Below are positions 15,101 through 25,896 of a stretch of DNA of 64,000 nucleotides, piece after piece (position 1 is the first letter of the stretch; each line of letters opens with the position of its first letter). The position numbers were made by a program, and so were the translations under genes. The DNA comes from Rhodospirillales bacterium (GTDB lineage Bacteria; Pseudomonadota; Alphaproteobacteria; ATCC43930; CGMCC-115725). The notes under the pieces were generated by a model that ran no database searches, was not told where the DNA came from, and was given only the letters and a program-made list of their open reading frames with translations. The DNA is taken from NCBI GenBank assembly GCA_028291405.1, contig JAQGID010000281.1:1-64000 (forward strand), written 5' to 3'.

Positions 15101-16720
15101 ATGGACGGAGCGGAGGTCGTCGCGAAGATCCTGCAGCTGGAGGGAACGGATTTCCTCACCTGCTATCCGCGCAACCCGCTGATCGACGCCTGCGCGCGGC
15201 TGGACATCCGGACCATCCTGTCGCGCCAGGAGCGTGTGGCGGTGGGCATCGCCGACGGCTACAGCCGGCTTCATCGCGGCCGGCGCATCGGCGTCTTCGC
15301 GCCACAGTCCGGACCCGGCATCGAGAACGCCTTCCCCGGCATCGCCCAGGCCTATTCCGAGAACGTACCCCTCCTGATCGTGACCGGCGGTTCGGCGCCG
15401 GAGCGACGCGACATCCGCCCGACCTTCAGCGCCGTCGACAATTGCCGCGGCGTCACCAAATGGGCGACCCAGATCACCGACATCAAGCAGCTCCCCAAGA
15501 CCCTGGGCCGCGCCTATCATATGATGCGCAACGGCAAGATGGGGCCGGTCCTCCTCGAGATCCCGGAATCGGTGTGGAGCGCGACTTTCGAGGGGCCGCT
15601 CAACTACACCCCGACCCGCAATTATCGCTACGCCCCCGACCCCGACGACGTCGCCGCCGCCGCGAAGCTGCTGCGCAGCGCGAAGGCGCCGGTCATCTTC
15701 GCTGGCCAGGGCATCCTTTACGCCGACGCGACGGCGGCGTTGGTCGAGCTTGCCGAGTTGCTGAACGCGCCGGTGCTGACGACGAACCCCGGCAAGAGCG
15801 CCTTCCCGGAGACGCATTTGCTGTCCCTCGGCGGCGCAGCAGTCTCGGCGCCGAAGCCGCTCAAGGATTTCCTCGCCGCCGCCGACGTCGTCTTCGCCGT
15901 CGGATCGAGCCTGACGACGACACCCTTCGGACCCAACATGCCGGCGGGCAAGACGGTCATCCACGCGGTCAACGATCCCGAGGACATCAACAAGGACGTC
16001 ACGGCAGAGATCGGCCTGATCGGCGATGCCGGGCTGGTACTCGACGCGCTGCTGGACGCCTTGCGCCGCGTCGGCGCCCGCAAGCCCGAGCTGCGCCGCG
16101 ACGTGCGCGCCGCCAAGGAGGCGTGGCTCGCCGAATGGAGGCCACAGCTGACCTCGACCGAGACGCCGATCAACCAATATCGGGTGATCGCCGATCTGAT
16201 GGGTGTCGTCGACCGCGACAACACGATCATCACACACGATTCCGGCAGCCCGCGCGAGCAGCTCCTGCCGTTCTGGGAATGCACCGTGCCGCAATCCTAC
16301 ATCGGCTGGGGCAAGTCGACGCAGCTCGGGCACGGGCTGGGTCTGATCATGGGCGCCAAGCTCGCCGCGCCGGACAAGCTCTGCATCAACGTCATGGGCG
16401 ATTCGGCGATCGGCATGGTCGGGATGGATCTCGAGACCGCGGCACGCAACGGCATCGCGATCCTCACCATCGTCTTCAACAACGGCGTGATGGCGGCCGA
16501 GCGCCACACGTTGGTCACCGCCACCGCGAAATACGGCGCCTACCTCGTCGGCGGCAATTACCAGAAGCTTGCGGAGGCACTGGGCGTCCAATCCTTCCGC
16601 GTCGAACGCCCCGACGACTTCGTTGCCGCCGTGACGAAGGCGATCGCCGTCACCAAGAGCGGCGCCCCTGCCCTCGTCGAGTGCATCGTCAAGGAAGGCT
16701 ACGACTTCTCGCGAAGCTGA
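15101..16720 (+). CDS. Thiamine-pyrophosphate-dependent enzyme (acetolactate synthase-like)
   Basis: ATG at 15101; SRQERVAVGIADGYSRL, FAPQSGPGIENAFPGIAQAYSENVPLLIVTGG, NVMGDSAIGMVGMDLETAARNGIAILTIVFNN TPP motif. Confidence 0.9.
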   Translation: MDGAEVVAKILQLEGTDFLTCYPRNPLIDACARLDIRTILSRQERVAVGIADGYSRLHRGRRIGVFAPQSGPGIENAFPGIAQAYSENVPLLIVTGGSAPERRDIRPTFSAVDNCRGVTKWATQITDIKQLPKTLGRAYHMMRNGKMGPVLLEIPESVWSATFEGPLNYTPTRNYRYAPDPDDVAAAAKLLRSAKAPVIFAGQGILYADATAALVELAELLNAPVLTTNPGKSAFPETHLLSLGGAAVSAPKPLKDFLAAADVVFAVGSSLTTTPFGPNMPAGKTVIHAVNDPEDINKDVTAEIGLIGDAGLVLDALLDALRRVGARKPELRRDVRAAKEAWLAEWRPQLTSTETPINQYRVIADLMGVVDRDNTIITHDSGSPREQLLPFWECTVPQSYIGWGKSTQLGHGLGLIMGAKLAAPDKLCINVMGDSAIGMVGMDLETAARNGIAILTIVFNNGVMAAERHTLVTATAKYGAYLVGGNYQKLAEALGVQSFRVERPDDFVAAVTKAIAVTKSGAPALVECIVKEGYDFSRS

Positions 16721-16739
16721 GGCGCCGAGTCGGAGTCGC

Positions 16740-16973
16740 TCAATGGACGCTGAGCGGCTCCAGCTCGTGCTGGCGCACGGTGGCGAGGGCGATCTCGCGG
16801 TCCGGCAACAGCGCAACCTCCGTTCCGTCCGCGGCGTGCACGGCATAGGCGACGGCGTCGTTGACGACGACGCGCTTCACATAGGCCAGTCCTTGCATCC
16901 CGAGGGACGCGAATTCCTGGGCGGATATCTGCTTGAGCTTATCGACCTGGTTCATGATTCCGTTCTCCTGCAA
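16740..16973 (-). CDS. DUF1150 family protein
   Basis: 77 aa; ISAQEFASLGMQGLAYVKRVVVNDAVAYAVHAADGTEVALLPDREIALATVRQHELEPLSVH; sits just downstream of Hsp20. Confidence 0.85.
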   Translation of the reverse strand: MQENGIMNQVDKLKQISAQEFASLGMQGLAYVKRVVVNDAVAYAVHAADGTEVALLPDREIALATVRQHELEPLSVH

Positions 16974-17039
16974 CCGCCGCGCACGCCTCTCATTGGCCGG
17001 CGCCCGCGGCCTTGATTCGATCTGGGTATTCCGACGGAC

Positions 17040-17501
17040 TTAAACTGGGGTCTTGCGCGCCCCGACGGAAACTTGGTGTGGTACGCCGGCGCCCGCCTGC
17101 TTGATCTCGATGTTGCGCACCCGGCTCTCCGGCGTCGGCCGCACCAGATCGATGTGCAACAAGCCGTTGTCGAGGAAAGCGCCGGCAACCTCGATTCCCT
17201 CGGCCAGGACGAAAGAGCGCTGGAACTGCCGCGACGCGATGCCACGATGGAGATAGACGCGGTCCTTGTCGTCTGCCTGCTTGCCGCGGACGACAAGCTG
17301 ATTGTCTTCGACCCGAATGCTCAGATCGTCCATCGTGAAACCGGCAACAGCCAGGGTGATCCGCAAGGTGTCGGGATGGGTCTGCTCGACGTTGTAGGGC
17401 GGGTAGCCGTCGGCTGCGACCTTGCTGACGCGATCGAGCGCACGCTCGAAATGATCGAAGCCCAGCAGCAACGGCGAATTAAACAGCGACAGGCGGCTCA
17501 T
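17040..17501 (-). CDS. Hsp20/alpha-crystallin small heat-shock protein
   Basis: 153 aa; PPYNVEQTHPDTLRITLAVAGFTMDDLSIRVEDNQLVVRGKQ, FQRSFVLAEGIEVAGAFLDNGLLHIDL. Confidence 0.95.
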   Translation of the reverse strand: MSRLSLFNSPLLLGFDHFERALDRVSKVAADGYPPYNVEQTHPDTLRITLAVAGFTMDDLSIRVEDNQLVVRGKQADDKDRVYLHRGIASRQFQRSFVLAEGIEVAGAFLDNGLLHIDLVRPTPESRVRNIEIKQAGAGVPHQVSVGARKTPV

Positions 17502-17587
17502 GTCTCCTCCTCCTCTGGCACGAGCGAGCAGGCCTCAGAAGGGTCCAACCGGCACCCAAATATGCGATCTTTGCAGCATCGCCACCC

Positions 17588-17618
17588 ATATCTAGGATTG
17601 GCGCGCGTCTCGATCAAG
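17588..17618 (-). promoter_or_regulatory. Candidate heat-shock (RpoH-type) promoter upstream of hsp20
   Basis: Minus strand reads CTTGATC-N15-CCTAGATAT, about 90-115 nt upstream of the hsp20 ATG. Confidence 0.35.
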
Positions 17619-17652
17619 GGCAATTGCAGCGCGAGAGCGCGATGGAAGAGGA

Positions 17653-18159
17653 ATGGCCGCGCAGGATAAGCGGAACGCGGACGTCATCGTCGTGCTTGGC
17701 TGCGCGGTCCGGGGCGACATCGCGAGCCCGGCTCTAGTCCGGCGAATGGATTGCGCGATCGCGCTCTTCCACCGCGGCGTCGCGCCGCGTCTCCTGCTGT
17801 CCGGCGGCGGCGGTCGGCAACGGGCCGAGGCGGCGGCGATGCGCGATCTCGCCCTGGCGGGCGGCGTCCCGGCAGAGGCGATCCTGACCGAATCCGCGTC
17901 GCACAATACGAACGAGAACGCGGCGTTCACGGCACGGCTGATGCGCGACCATGGGTTCAGCTCGCTGGTCCTCGTCAGCGAGGCCTATCATCTGCCGCGC
18001 GCGCGGCTGCTGTTTCGCGCCGCCGGGCTTGCGATTGCATCGATGGCGCATCCGCCGCGGCGTAGCTTGACGCGCGAATGGCCGTTATGGCTGCGTGAAG
18101 GCGTGGCTCTGGCGGTCAGCCTGATGCGATTGCTGCGAGCCGGCTTGCGCCGCAGCTAG
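17653..18159 (+). CDS. YdcF/DUF218-family protein
   Basis: DVIVVLGCAVRGD, LLLSGGGG, ILTESASHNTNENAAFTARLM, LVSEAYHLPRARLLFRAAG. Confidence 0.9.
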   Translation: MAAQDKRNADVIVVLGCAVRGDIASPALVRRMDCAIALFHRGVAPRLLLSGGGGRQRAEAAAMRDLALAGGVPAEAILTESASHNTNENAAFTARLMRDHGFSSLVLVSEAYHLPRARLLFRAAGLAIASMAHPPRRSLTREWPLWLREGVALAVSLMRLLRAGLRRS

Positions 18160-18902
18160 GCGGCGAACAGCCGCTTGATCCGCGCCGAAAACCGATGCCG
18201 CGATTGCTCGTGGCGGACAACCGCCGCGTCGCGGACCCAGTTCAGCTGCACGACGCGGCGCTCGCCCTCGATCGGCTCGTGACCGTGCCACGAATTCGGC
18301 GTCACCTTGAAGGCGACCAGCGTCCCCTCGATCGGCGGCACCTCGGCGATATAGTCTTCGAGGTTGTCGGCGCTGCGCAGGAGGCGCAGACGACCGCCGG
18401 ATTCTTCCCAAGCTGCGTTCATATAAACGAGAACGGTGATCAGCTTGCTCGTGCTGTCGGCGTGAATTCGCCCGTCCTTGCGCTGGGCCCGTCCCCGCAC
18501 GGTCACCATCGTCGGACGGTTATCGAGGTCCATTCCGAATTTGGCGGCAAAGGCTTCGCGCATTGCGGGACCCTCGAGCTCGTGGAGGAATGCCTGAAAT
18601 TGGGCGCCGTACCGGACCTCGCTGACCGGAAAGCTGCCAGGCTTCGAAATGCGGGGATAATCGCGCGCGACGGCTTCGAGGGTCTGTGACCGCAGGAAGC
18701 CGGGCACGATGAGATGCGGATAGGGCTCGCTCGTCAGCGGCGTCGCCGCGAGAGCATCGAGATCGAGGAGACTGCCGCCGGGTGTCACGATGACATGATC
18801 CTGAAAGCGCCCAATCGGGCTCGGAGGGGCATCTAAGGCCGCCGCGAAGATCGGGTCAATGCGTTTTGGCCGGTCATGTGCCGGCGGCGATACTGGATCC
18901 AT
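18156..18902 (-). CDS. 2OG-Fe(II) oxygenase family protein
   Basis: 248 aa; RIHADSTSKLITVLVYMNAAWEESGGRLRLLRS...GTLVAFKVTPNSWHGHEPIEGERRVVQLNWV with HxD...H pattern. Confidence 0.85.
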   Translation of the reverse strand: MDPVSPPAHDRPKRIDPIFAAALDAPPSPIGRFQDHVIVTPGGSLLDLDALAATPLTSEPYPHLIVPGFLRSQTLEAVARDYPRISKPGSFPVSEVRYGAQFQAFLHELEGPAMREAFAAKFGMDLDNRPTMVTVRGRAQRKDGRIHADSTSKLITVLVYMNAAWEESGGRLRLLRSADNLEDYIAEVPPIEGTLVAFKVTPNSWHGHEPIEGERRVVQLNWVRDAAVVRHEQSRHRFSARIKRLFAA

Positions 18903-19082
18903 CGATCGCCACGAAAAAACCGAAATCGGATGGCTTCCTCATCAGCGACATGCAGACTGCGGGCCGCGCCGGTCCCGTGGCCGTCCGGATTGTGATAGTC
19001 TCGTTCCATGGACCCCTCGCCGCTCCCGTCGCTCCGGCGTGTACCGTCGATGCTCGGCACCGCCCATTCCCGGCAGCGCTGA

Positions 19083-21143
19083 ATGGCTGAGCGCAACCGG
19101 CACGAGCTCCGCCTCGACCCCGAAGACAGCCGGCCGCGAAATGTCTCGCCGCGCGCCGAAAGCCCGGCGCGGGAGGCCCACGGCACCTCTGCGAAAGGCG
19201 ACGCCGCATCGCGACAGCGTGGAAATGGTGCCCGCCGCGCTTCCGGCGCGCCGGCCGGCGGCGGCGGCCGCCGAATCGGATGGACGCTCTTTCGCTGGGC
19301 TCTCGTCGTCGCGATCTGGGGCGGTGTCGCCCTTGCCGGAATTCTCGGCTATTTCGCCCTGACCCTGCCGGACACCGCCGATCTGAAAACAGCCGAGCGG
19401 CGGCCCAGCATAACGTTGCTGACGAGCGACGGCGGGCTGCTGGCGACGTTCGGTGATCTCTTCGGCGAGCCGCTCACCCTGCGCGAGATGCCGAAATACC
19501 TGCCTGAAGCGGTGATCGCGACCGAGGACAGACGGTTCTATAGTCATTTCGGTATCGACCCGATCGGTCTGGCGCGGGCATTGTACGTCAATCTCCGCGC
19601 CGGCCACGTCGTTCAGGGCGGCAGCACGATCACCCAGCAGCTCGCCAAGAACATCTTTCTGACGCCGGAACGAACCACCGCCCGCAAGATCCAGGAGGCG
19701 ATGCTGGCGCTGTGGCTCGAACGCAAGTTCACCAAAGACCAGCTGCTCGAGATCTACCTCAACCGCGTCTATCTCGGGGCTGGCACTTATGGCGTCGATG
19801 CCGCCGCGCATCGCTACTTCGGCAAATCGGCACGCCAGCTGACATTGTACGAATCGGCGATCATCGGCGGGCTGCTCAAGGCGCCCAGTAAGTTCAGCCC
19901 CGCCCGCGACCCTCAGGTCGCCGCAGCACGCGCCGGCCAGGTCCTCGCCAATATGGTCGACGCCGGCTTCATCTCACCGGAGCAATCGACCGCTGCGGCA
20001 CGGGAGAGCGTGCAGCTCGGCCATGTCGCCTCGTTGCACGGCAGCAACCGCTATTTCGCCGATTGGCTGATCGAGCAGATTCCCGATTTCGGTAACATCG
20101 GCAATCAGGATCTGACGATCGTCACGACCCTCGACCCGCGCATGCAGGCGGCGGCCGAGGCTTCCGTCGCCGAGACACTCGCCCGCGACGGGCCCAAGGC
20201 GGCAGCGAGCCAGGCGGCGCTGGTCGCCATGTCGCCGGATGGCGCGGTCCGGGCTCTGGTCGGCGGCCGCGACTACGGCAGCAGCCAATTCAACCGCGCG
20301 ACCCAGGCCCTGCGGCAACCTGGATCGGCATTCAAGGCCTTCGTCTATCTCGCCGCTCTCGAGGCCGGGCTGCGGCCGACCGATCGCATGGTCGACGGAC
20401 CCATCAGCATCGGCGGCTGGCAGCCGCACAATTACGGCGGCCGCTACCTCGGATCGGTCAGCCTTGCCGATGCCTTCGCCGAATCGATCAACACCGTCGC
20501 GGTGCAGGTCGAGATGCGGGCCGGCGTTTCGCGCGTCGTCGCGGCGGCGCATCGTCTCGGCATCACGGCTCCCCTCGGCAACGATGCGAGTCTCGCGCTC
20601 GGCACGAGCGAGGTGTCTCTGCTCGAGCTCACCGGCGCCTATGCGACCTTCGCCAATGGCGGCACCAGCGTATGGCCCTACGGGATCGCCGAGATCCGCG
20701 ATCGTCAGGGAAAAATCCTGTTTCAGCGCAGCGGCTCCGGCCTCGGCCGCATCATGACGCCTCAGGTCGCCGCCGACATGACGGCGTTGATGAGCGGCGT
20801 CATCGCCCGCGGCACCGGCAAGGGGGCGGCGATCGGCCGGCCGGCGGCCGGCAAGACGGGCACGACGCAGGATTCGCGCGACGCGGTCTTCGTCGGCTTC
20901 ACCGCGGATCTCGTCGCGGGGGTGTGGCTGGGCAACGACGACAACTCGCCGATGAACCGCGTCACCGGCGGAACCTTGCCGGCGCGCACCTGGAAGGACT
21001 TCATGCTCGTCGCGACGAAGGACATGCCGGTCCGGCCGTTGCAGAGCACGCCGCCGCCGGCGCCCTCGGGGCAACCGGAGCAGCCGGCCGTGATCGCGCG
21101 GGCCACAAACTGGCTCGAATCGCTGTTCAGCGGCCGTCGCTGA
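19083..21143 (+). CDS. Penicillin-binding protein 1A (transglycosylase/transpeptidase)
   Basis: AVIATEDRRFYSHFGIDPIGLARA, GGSTITQQLAKNIFLTPERT, QPGSAFKAFVYLAALEAG (SxxK), AGKTGTTQDSRDAVFVGF. Confidence 0.96.
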   Translation: MAERNRHELRLDPEDSRPRNVSPRAESPAREAHGTSAKGDAASRQRGNGARRASGAPAGGGGRRIGWTLFRWALVVAIWGGVALAGILGYFALTLPDTADLKTAERRPSITLLTSDGGLLATFGDLFGEPLTLREMPKYLPEAVIATEDRRFYSHFGIDPIGLARALYVNLRAGHVVQGGSTITQQLAKNIFLTPERTTARKIQEAMLALWLERKFTKDQLLEIYLNRVYLGAGTYGVDAAAHRYFGKSARQLTLYESAIIGGLLKAPSKFSPARDPQVAAARAGQVLANMVDAGFISPEQSTAAARESVQLGHVASLHGSNRYFADWLIEQIPDFGNIGNQDLTIVTTLDPRMQAAAEASVAETLARDGPKAAASQAALVAMSPDGAVRALVGGRDYGSSQFNRATQALRQPGSAFKAFVYLAALEAGLRPTDRMVDGPISIGGWQPHNYGGRYLGSVSLADAFAESINTVAVQVEMRAGVSRVVAAAHRLGITAPLGNDASLALGTSEVSLLELTGAYATFANGGTSVWPYGIAEIRDRQGKILFQRSGSGLGRIMTPQVAADMTALMSGVIARGTGKGAAIGRPAAGKTGTTQDSRDAVFVGFTADLVAGVWLGNDDNSPMNRVTGGTLPARTWKDFMLVATKDMPVRPLQSTPPPAPSGQPEQPAVIARATNWLESLFSGRR

Positions 21144-21182
21144 GCGCGCGAGGTCGTCGGTTTTCGTGGGGATTGGATTGCT

Positions 21183-21710
21183 ATGGAGCAAGCCCCCGGT
21201 CCCGAAGAGATTGTCACGCTGCCCGACGGGTCGTGCATCCGCTTGCGCGCCGTCCATCCCGGCGACGAAGCGCACCTCCAGGATCTGGTAGCACACATGA
21301 CGCCCGCCGACCTGCGGCGACGCTTCTTCGCGCCGGTCAGGGAGCTTGGCTCGGCGCTGGCGCATCGCTTGGCGAACCCCAATCCGACGCATGACGTGGC
21401 ACTCGCCGCAATGCCGCTCGACGGCGAGCGGTTTCTCGGGGTCGGCCGGCTTTCGGGAGCACGCGGCATTGCCGAGTTCGCGGTTGCGGTCAGCAGCGAC
21501 GCGCAAGGGCGCGGCATTGGATATTTGCTGATGGGCCGGCTCATCGAGCGGGCGCGGCTTCTCGGTCTCGCGACGGTCGAGGGCGAGGTGTTGCGCGACA
21601 ATGATCGGATGCTGCGACTGTGCCGCAAGCTCGGCTTCACGACGAGCGGGCATCCCAGCGACGCCGCGATTCTACGGGTGACGAAGCGCCTCTCCGTCGT
21701 ACCGCAGTGA
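21183..21710 (+). CDS. GNAT-family N-acetyltransferase
   Basis: 175 aa; AVAVSSDAQGRGIGYLLMGRLIERAR acetyl-CoA motif. Confidence 0.9.
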   Translation: MEQAPGPEEIVTLPDGSCIRLRAVHPGDEAHLQDLVAHMTPADLRRRFFAPVRELGSALAHRLANPNPTHDVALAAMPLDGERFLGVGRLSGARGIAEFAVAVSSDAQGRGIGYLLMGRLIERARLLGLATVEGEVLRDNDRMLRLCRKLGFTTSGHPSDAAILRVTKRLSVVPQ

Positions 21711-21717
21711 CCCGCGG

Positions 21718-22425
21718 TCAGGCGGCGTCGGCGCCCGCCAGGTCGAGCGAATAGCCGGCAGAGCGGACAGTTCGCACGAGGTCGGCCGTCTCGTTCTCGT
21801 TGAGCGCCTTGCGCAGGCGACGGATATGGACGTCGACGGTGCGCGGCTCGACGTAGACGTCGTGACCCCAGACCTGGTCGAGCAGCTGCTCGCGCGAGAA
21901 GACGCGGCCGGGATGCTGCATCAGGAAACGCAGCAGGCGGAACTCGGTCGGACCGAGATGCACCGGCTTGCCGTTGCGCGTCACGCGATGCGCCGCGAGA
22001 TCCATCGCGAGATCGGCGAACCGCAGCACCTCCTCGGCGCTCGCCGGCTTGGCACGCCGCATCACGGCGCGCAAACGCGCAATGAGCTCGCTCGGGCTGA
22101 ACGGCTTGACGACATAATCATCGGCGCCGCTGTTGAGGCCGCGGACGCGATCGCCCTCCTCGCCTCGCGCGGTCAGCATGATGATCGGCAGCGTGCGCGA
22201 GCTTGGCGAGCGGCGAATCTGCCGGCAGACCTCGATGCCCGAGACCAGCGGCAACATCCAGTCGAGCAGCACGACGTCGGGTTTGCGCTCGGCGATCTGG
22301 ACGAGCGCCTCTTCCCCGTCGGAGGCCTCGCAGACCGCGAACCCCTCCTTCTCGAGATTGTAGCGCAGCATGGTGACGAGGGCGGCCTCGTCCTCGACAA
22401 TGAGAACCAGCGGCTTCACGTTCAA
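21718..22425 (-). CDS. phoB: Phosphate regulon response regulator PhoB
   Basis: Receiver plus winged-helix; VLLDWMLPLVSGIEVCRQIRRS, VWGHDVYVEPRTVDVHIRRLRKAL; adjacent to phoU. Confidence 0.96.
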   Translation of the reverse strand: MNVKPLVLIVEDEAALVTMLRYNLEKEGFAVCEASDGEEALVQIAERKPDVVLLDWMLPLVSGIEVCRQIRRSPSSRTLPIIMLTARGEEGDRVRGLNSGADDYVVKPFSPSELIARLRAVMRRAKPASAEEVLRFADLAMDLAAHRVTRNGKPVHLGPTEFRLLRFLMQHPGRVFSREQLLDQVWGHDVYVEPRTVDVHIRRLRKALNENETADLVRTVRSAGYSLDLAGADAA

Positions 22426-23165
22426 TCCTCTTTCCCGCCGAGAGGCCGGTCGTCATCGTCCGGCTGGACCACCGCCAGGCTCGAGCGGTCGCCCTTCGGC
22501 CGCGCCTGGGTGAGCGGTTTGCCGTGCACGAGGAAGTAGACGGTCTCGGCGATGTTGGTCGCGTGATCGCCGATCCGCTCGATGTTCTTGGCCATGAACA
22601 GCAGATGCGTACAGGCGGTGATGTTGCGAGGGTCTTCCATCATGTAGGTCAGCAGCTCGCGGAAGAGGCCCGAGTACATCTCGTCGAGCTCTTCGTCGCG
22701 CGCCCAAACGACGAGCGCCCGTTCGGCGTCGCGCTCGACATAGGCGTCGAGCACGTCCTTCGTCAGCGTCTCGGCGAGCCGCGCCATGCGCGGCAGCGCG
22801 TAGACCGGCCGAACCGGGGGCGCCTGGTTGAGCGCGATCGAGCGTTTCGCGACATTCGCGGCATAGTCGCAGATGCGCTCGAGGTCGGCGGCGATGCGCA
22901 GGGCCGAGAGGATCTCGCGGAGATCGCGCGCCATCGGCTGGCGCAGCGCGAGCAGGCGAACGACGAGTCCGTCCACGTCGTGCTCGAGCTGATCGACCTG
23001 TGCATCGCCCTGCACGACCTCCGCGGCGAGATCGCTGTCGCGTTTGACGACGGCCTCGATCGCGGCGCTGAGCTGGCTTTCGGCGAGGCCGCCCATTTGG
23101 GTGATCGCATTGTTGAGCCGGCGAAGTTCGTCGTCGTAGCTCTTGATGATGTGTTCGGAGGCCAT
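22422..23165 (-). CDS. phoU: Phosphate transport system regulator PhoU
   Basis: ARDLREILSALRIAADLERICDYAANVAKRS, AKNIERIGDHATNIAETVYFLVHG. Confidence 0.96.
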   Translation of the reverse strand: MASEHIIKSYDDELRRLNNAITQMGGLAESQLSAAIEAVVKRDSDLAAEVVQGDAQVDQLEHDVDGLVVRLLALRQPMARDLREILSALRIAADLERICDYAANVAKRSIALNQAPPVRPVYALPRMARLAETLTKDVLDAYVERDAERALVVWARDEELDEMYSGLFRELLTYMMEDPRNITACTHLLFMAKNIERIGDHATNIAETVYFLVHGKPLTQARPKGDRSSLAVVQPDDDDRPLGGKED

Positions 23166-23191
23166 CGAGTGTTTCCTCTCGCTGGTCCGGT

Positions 23192-24064
23192 TCAGCCGAA
23201 CCGGCCGGTGATGTAATCTTCGGTGCGTCGGTCGCGCGGCTTGGTGAAGATCGTCTCGGTCTCGTCGAACTCGACGAGCTCGCCGAGGTACATGAAGGCC
23301 GTGTAGTCGGAGCTGCGCGCCGCCTGCTGCATGTTGTGGGTCACGATGGCGATACAGTAGTCCGACTTGAGCTCGGAGATCAGCTCTTCGATCTTCTGCG
23401 TCGAGATCGGGTCGAGCGCCGAGGCCGGTTCGTCTAGCAGCAGGATCTCCGGCCGGACCGCGATGGCGCGGGCGATGCAGAGCCGCTGCTGCTGGCCGCC
23501 CGACAGGCTGAGGCCGCTCTGCTTCAGCTTGTCCTTGACTTCTTCCCAGAGCGCCGCCCGGCGCAGCGCCGATTCGACGCGCTCCTCGAGCTCGGCCGCC
23601 GGAAGCTTTTCGTAGAGCCGGATACCGAAGGCGACGTTATCGAAGATCGACATCGGGAAAGGCGTCGGTTTCTGGAAGACCATCCCGACCTTGGCGCGCA
23701 GCAGGTTCAGATCCTGGCCGGGCTCGAGGATGTTGTGGCCGTCGATGAGTATCTCGCCGGTGGCGCGCTGTCCTGGGTAGAGATCGTAGATGCGGTTGAG
23801 GGTCCGCAACAGCGTCGACTTGCCGCAGCCCGACGGCCCGATGAAGGCTGTCACGTGGCGGTCGTAAAGCGCCAGATTGATCCCGCGGACCGCCTCGAAG
23901 TCCTTATAGAAGAACGACATGTCGCGAATGACGACCTTCTCGACAAGATCCGGCCTGGCCTGACCCTCGGGCTCGGTCGCCCTGGCCTTGACCTCGATGC
24001 GCGGCGCGCCGAGCGTGGCGTTCGAAGGCGCGGCGCCTGTCGTAGCGTGCTGCTGGGCGTTCAT
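23192..24064 (-). CDS. pstB: Phosphate ABC transporter ATP-binding protein PstB
   Basis: [61 protein letters not shown]. Start reset to ATG at 24064 from the over-extended ORF. Confidence 0.96.
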   Translation of the reverse strand: MNAQQHATTGAAPSNATLGAPRIEVKARATEPEGQARPDLVEKVVIRDMSFFYKDFEAVRGINLALYDRHVTAFIGPSGCGKSTLLRTLNRIYDLYPGQRATGEILIDGHNILEPGQDLNLLRAKVGMVFQKPTPFPMSIFDNVAFGIRLYEKLPAAELEERVESALRRAALWEEVKDKLKQSGLSLSGGQQQRLCIARAIAVRPEILLLDEPASALDPISTQKIEELISELKSDYCIAIVTHNMQQAARSSDYTAFMYLGELVEFDETETIFTKPRDRRTEDYITGRFG

Positions 24065-24915
24065 CGGCTGAAACTGCTCCATGTGGCGACGATTCGCGCC
24101 GTGATGTTGAGGATCAGGATGGTGAAAGTGATCAGCAGCGCACCGCCCCAGGCGAGGCTTTGCCAGTCCGCGTAGGGACTCATCGCGAATTGGAAGATGA
24201 CGACTGGCAGGTTCGCCATCGGCGCGTTCAGGTTCGTCGTCCAGAATTGATTGTTCAGCGCCGTGAAGAGCAGCGGCGCCGTCTCGCCGGCGATGCGCGC
24301 GATGGCGAGCATGATGCCGGTCAGCATGCCCTGCATCGCGGCGCGATAGGCGACCGTCACGATCACCTTCCACTTCGGTGCGCCGAGCGCGGTCGCCGCC
24401 TCGCGCAACCCATTCGGGACCAGCGTCAGCATGTCCTCGGTCGTGCGAACGACGACCGGCACGACGAGGATGGCAAGAGCGACCGAGCCGGCCCAACCCG
24501 AGAAATGCCCCATCTGCAACACCATGATGTCGTAGACGAAGAGGCCGACGATGATCGACGGCGCGCTGAGCAGGATGTCGTTGATAAAGCGGACGACACC
24601 GGCGATCCGACTGTGCTGCCCGTATTCCGCGAGATAGGTTCCCGCCATGATTCCGACCGGCGCGCCGATGAGCGTGCCGATGACGGTCATCAGGATGCTG
24701 CCCATGATCGGATTGAGCAATCCGCCCTTGCTGCCCGGCGGCGGCGTCATCTGCGTGAAGAGCGTCGGGCCGAGTGCCGACAGGCCATTAAGCAGCAACT
24801 CGTAGAGAATGACGAAGAGCCAGGCGACGGCGATGGTCGTGGCCGCCAGCGCGGCGGCGACCAGCAGCATGTTGGCGCGCTTGCGGCGGGCGTAGATTGG
24901 AGAGACGGCGCTCAT
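24061..24915 (-). CDS. pstA: Phosphate ABC transporter permease PstA
   Basis: [47 protein letters not shown] loop. Confidence 0.95.
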   Translation of the reverse strand: MSAVSPIYARRKRANMLLVAAALAATTIAVAWLFVILYELLLNGLSALGPTLFTQMTPPPGSKGGLLNPIMGSILMTVIGTLIGAPVGIMAGTYLAEYGQHSRIAGVVRFINDILLSAPSIIVGLFVYDIMVLQMGHFSGWAGSVALAILVVPVVVRTTEDMLTLVPNGLREAATALGAPKWKVIVTVAYRAAMQGMLTGIMLAIARIAGETAPLLFTALNNQFWTTNLNAPMANLPVVIFQFAMSPYADWQSLAWGGALLITFTILILNITARIVATWSSFSR

Positions 24916-25874
24916 GTCCCGGCCCTCTTCGACATCTGTACCAGCATCAGCTTGGCGATCGCCAGCACGATGAAGGTGATCACGAAGAGGATGAAGCCGA
25001 GCGCGAAGAGCGACGACAGGTAGAGATCGCCGACCGCCTCGGTGAATTCATTGGCGAGCGAGGCGGAGATCGTCGTTCCTGGCGCTAGGATCGAGGTCTG
25101 CACGCGATGCGCATTGCCGATCACGAAGGTGACCGCCATCGTCTCGCCGAGGGCGCGGCCGAGGCCGAGCATGATGCCGCCGACGACGCCGATGCGGGTG
25201 AAGGGCAGCACGACCTGCCACATGACCTCCCAGGTCGTCGAGCCGAGCCCGTAGGCCGATTCCTTCAGGATCAGCGGCACGGTCTCGAAGACGTCGCGCA
25301 TGATCGAGGAGATGAACGGAAGCACCATGATGCCGAGGATGATGCCGGCAGTCAGGATCCCGATGCCGAGCGGCGGTCCCGCGAAGAATCTCCCGATCCC
25401 CGGGACGTTTCCGAGCGTGTTGACGATCGCCGGCTCGACGTAGGACTGCATGAAGGGGGCGAAGACGAAGAGGCCCCAGATGCCGTAGATGATGCTGGGC
25501 ACGGCGGCGAGCAATTCGATGATCGTCGAGAGCGGCCGTTTCAGCCAGACCGGGCAGAGCTCGGTGATGAAGACGGCGACTCCGAAGGCCAGCGGGATGC
25601 CGATCAGCATCGCGATGGCCGAGGTCAGGAGCGTGCCGACGATCGGCGCCAGGGCGCCGAATTTGTCGGTGACCGGGTTCCACGAATCGGTGAGGAGAAA
25701 GCCGAAGCCGAAATGTCCGAGCGCCGGCAGGGCGCCATGCACCAGCGCGATCATCACGCCGCTGAGGATGACGAGGACGAGGACCGCGAAGAAGGTCGCG
25801 ACGCCGCGAAAGAGGGGATCGCCGATCTTGCCGTTCGAGCTTCTGGGTAACTGACGTGCTGCGATGTCGGTCAC
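24912..25874 (-). CDS. pstC: Phosphate ABC transporter permease PstC
   Basis: [46 protein letters not shown]. Confidence 0.95.
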   Translation of the reverse strand: MTDIAARQLPRSSNGKIGDPLFRGVATFFAVLVLVILSGVMIALVHGALPALGHFGFGFLLTDSWNPVTDKFGALAPIVGTLLTSAIAMLIGIPLAFGVAVFITELCPVWLKRPLSTIIELLAAVPSIIYGIWGLFVFAPFMQSYVEPAIVNTLGNVPGIGRFFAGPPLGIGILTAGIILGIMVLPFISSIMRDVFETVPLILKESAYGLGSTTWEVMWQVVLPFTRIGVVGGIMLGLGRALGETMAVTFVIGNAHRVQTSILAPGTTISASLANEFTEAVGDLYLSSLFALGFILFVITFIVLAIAKLMLVQMSKRAGT

Positions 25875-25896
25875 GAGGCGATCCCGAAAAGAGGTG

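Noticed and set aside
15095-16846. 583-aa minus-strand ORF
   Set aside because: Antisense to the TPP enzyme, compositionally biased.
19974-21653. 559-aa minus-strand ORF
   Set aside because: Antisense to PBP1A and the GNAT gene.
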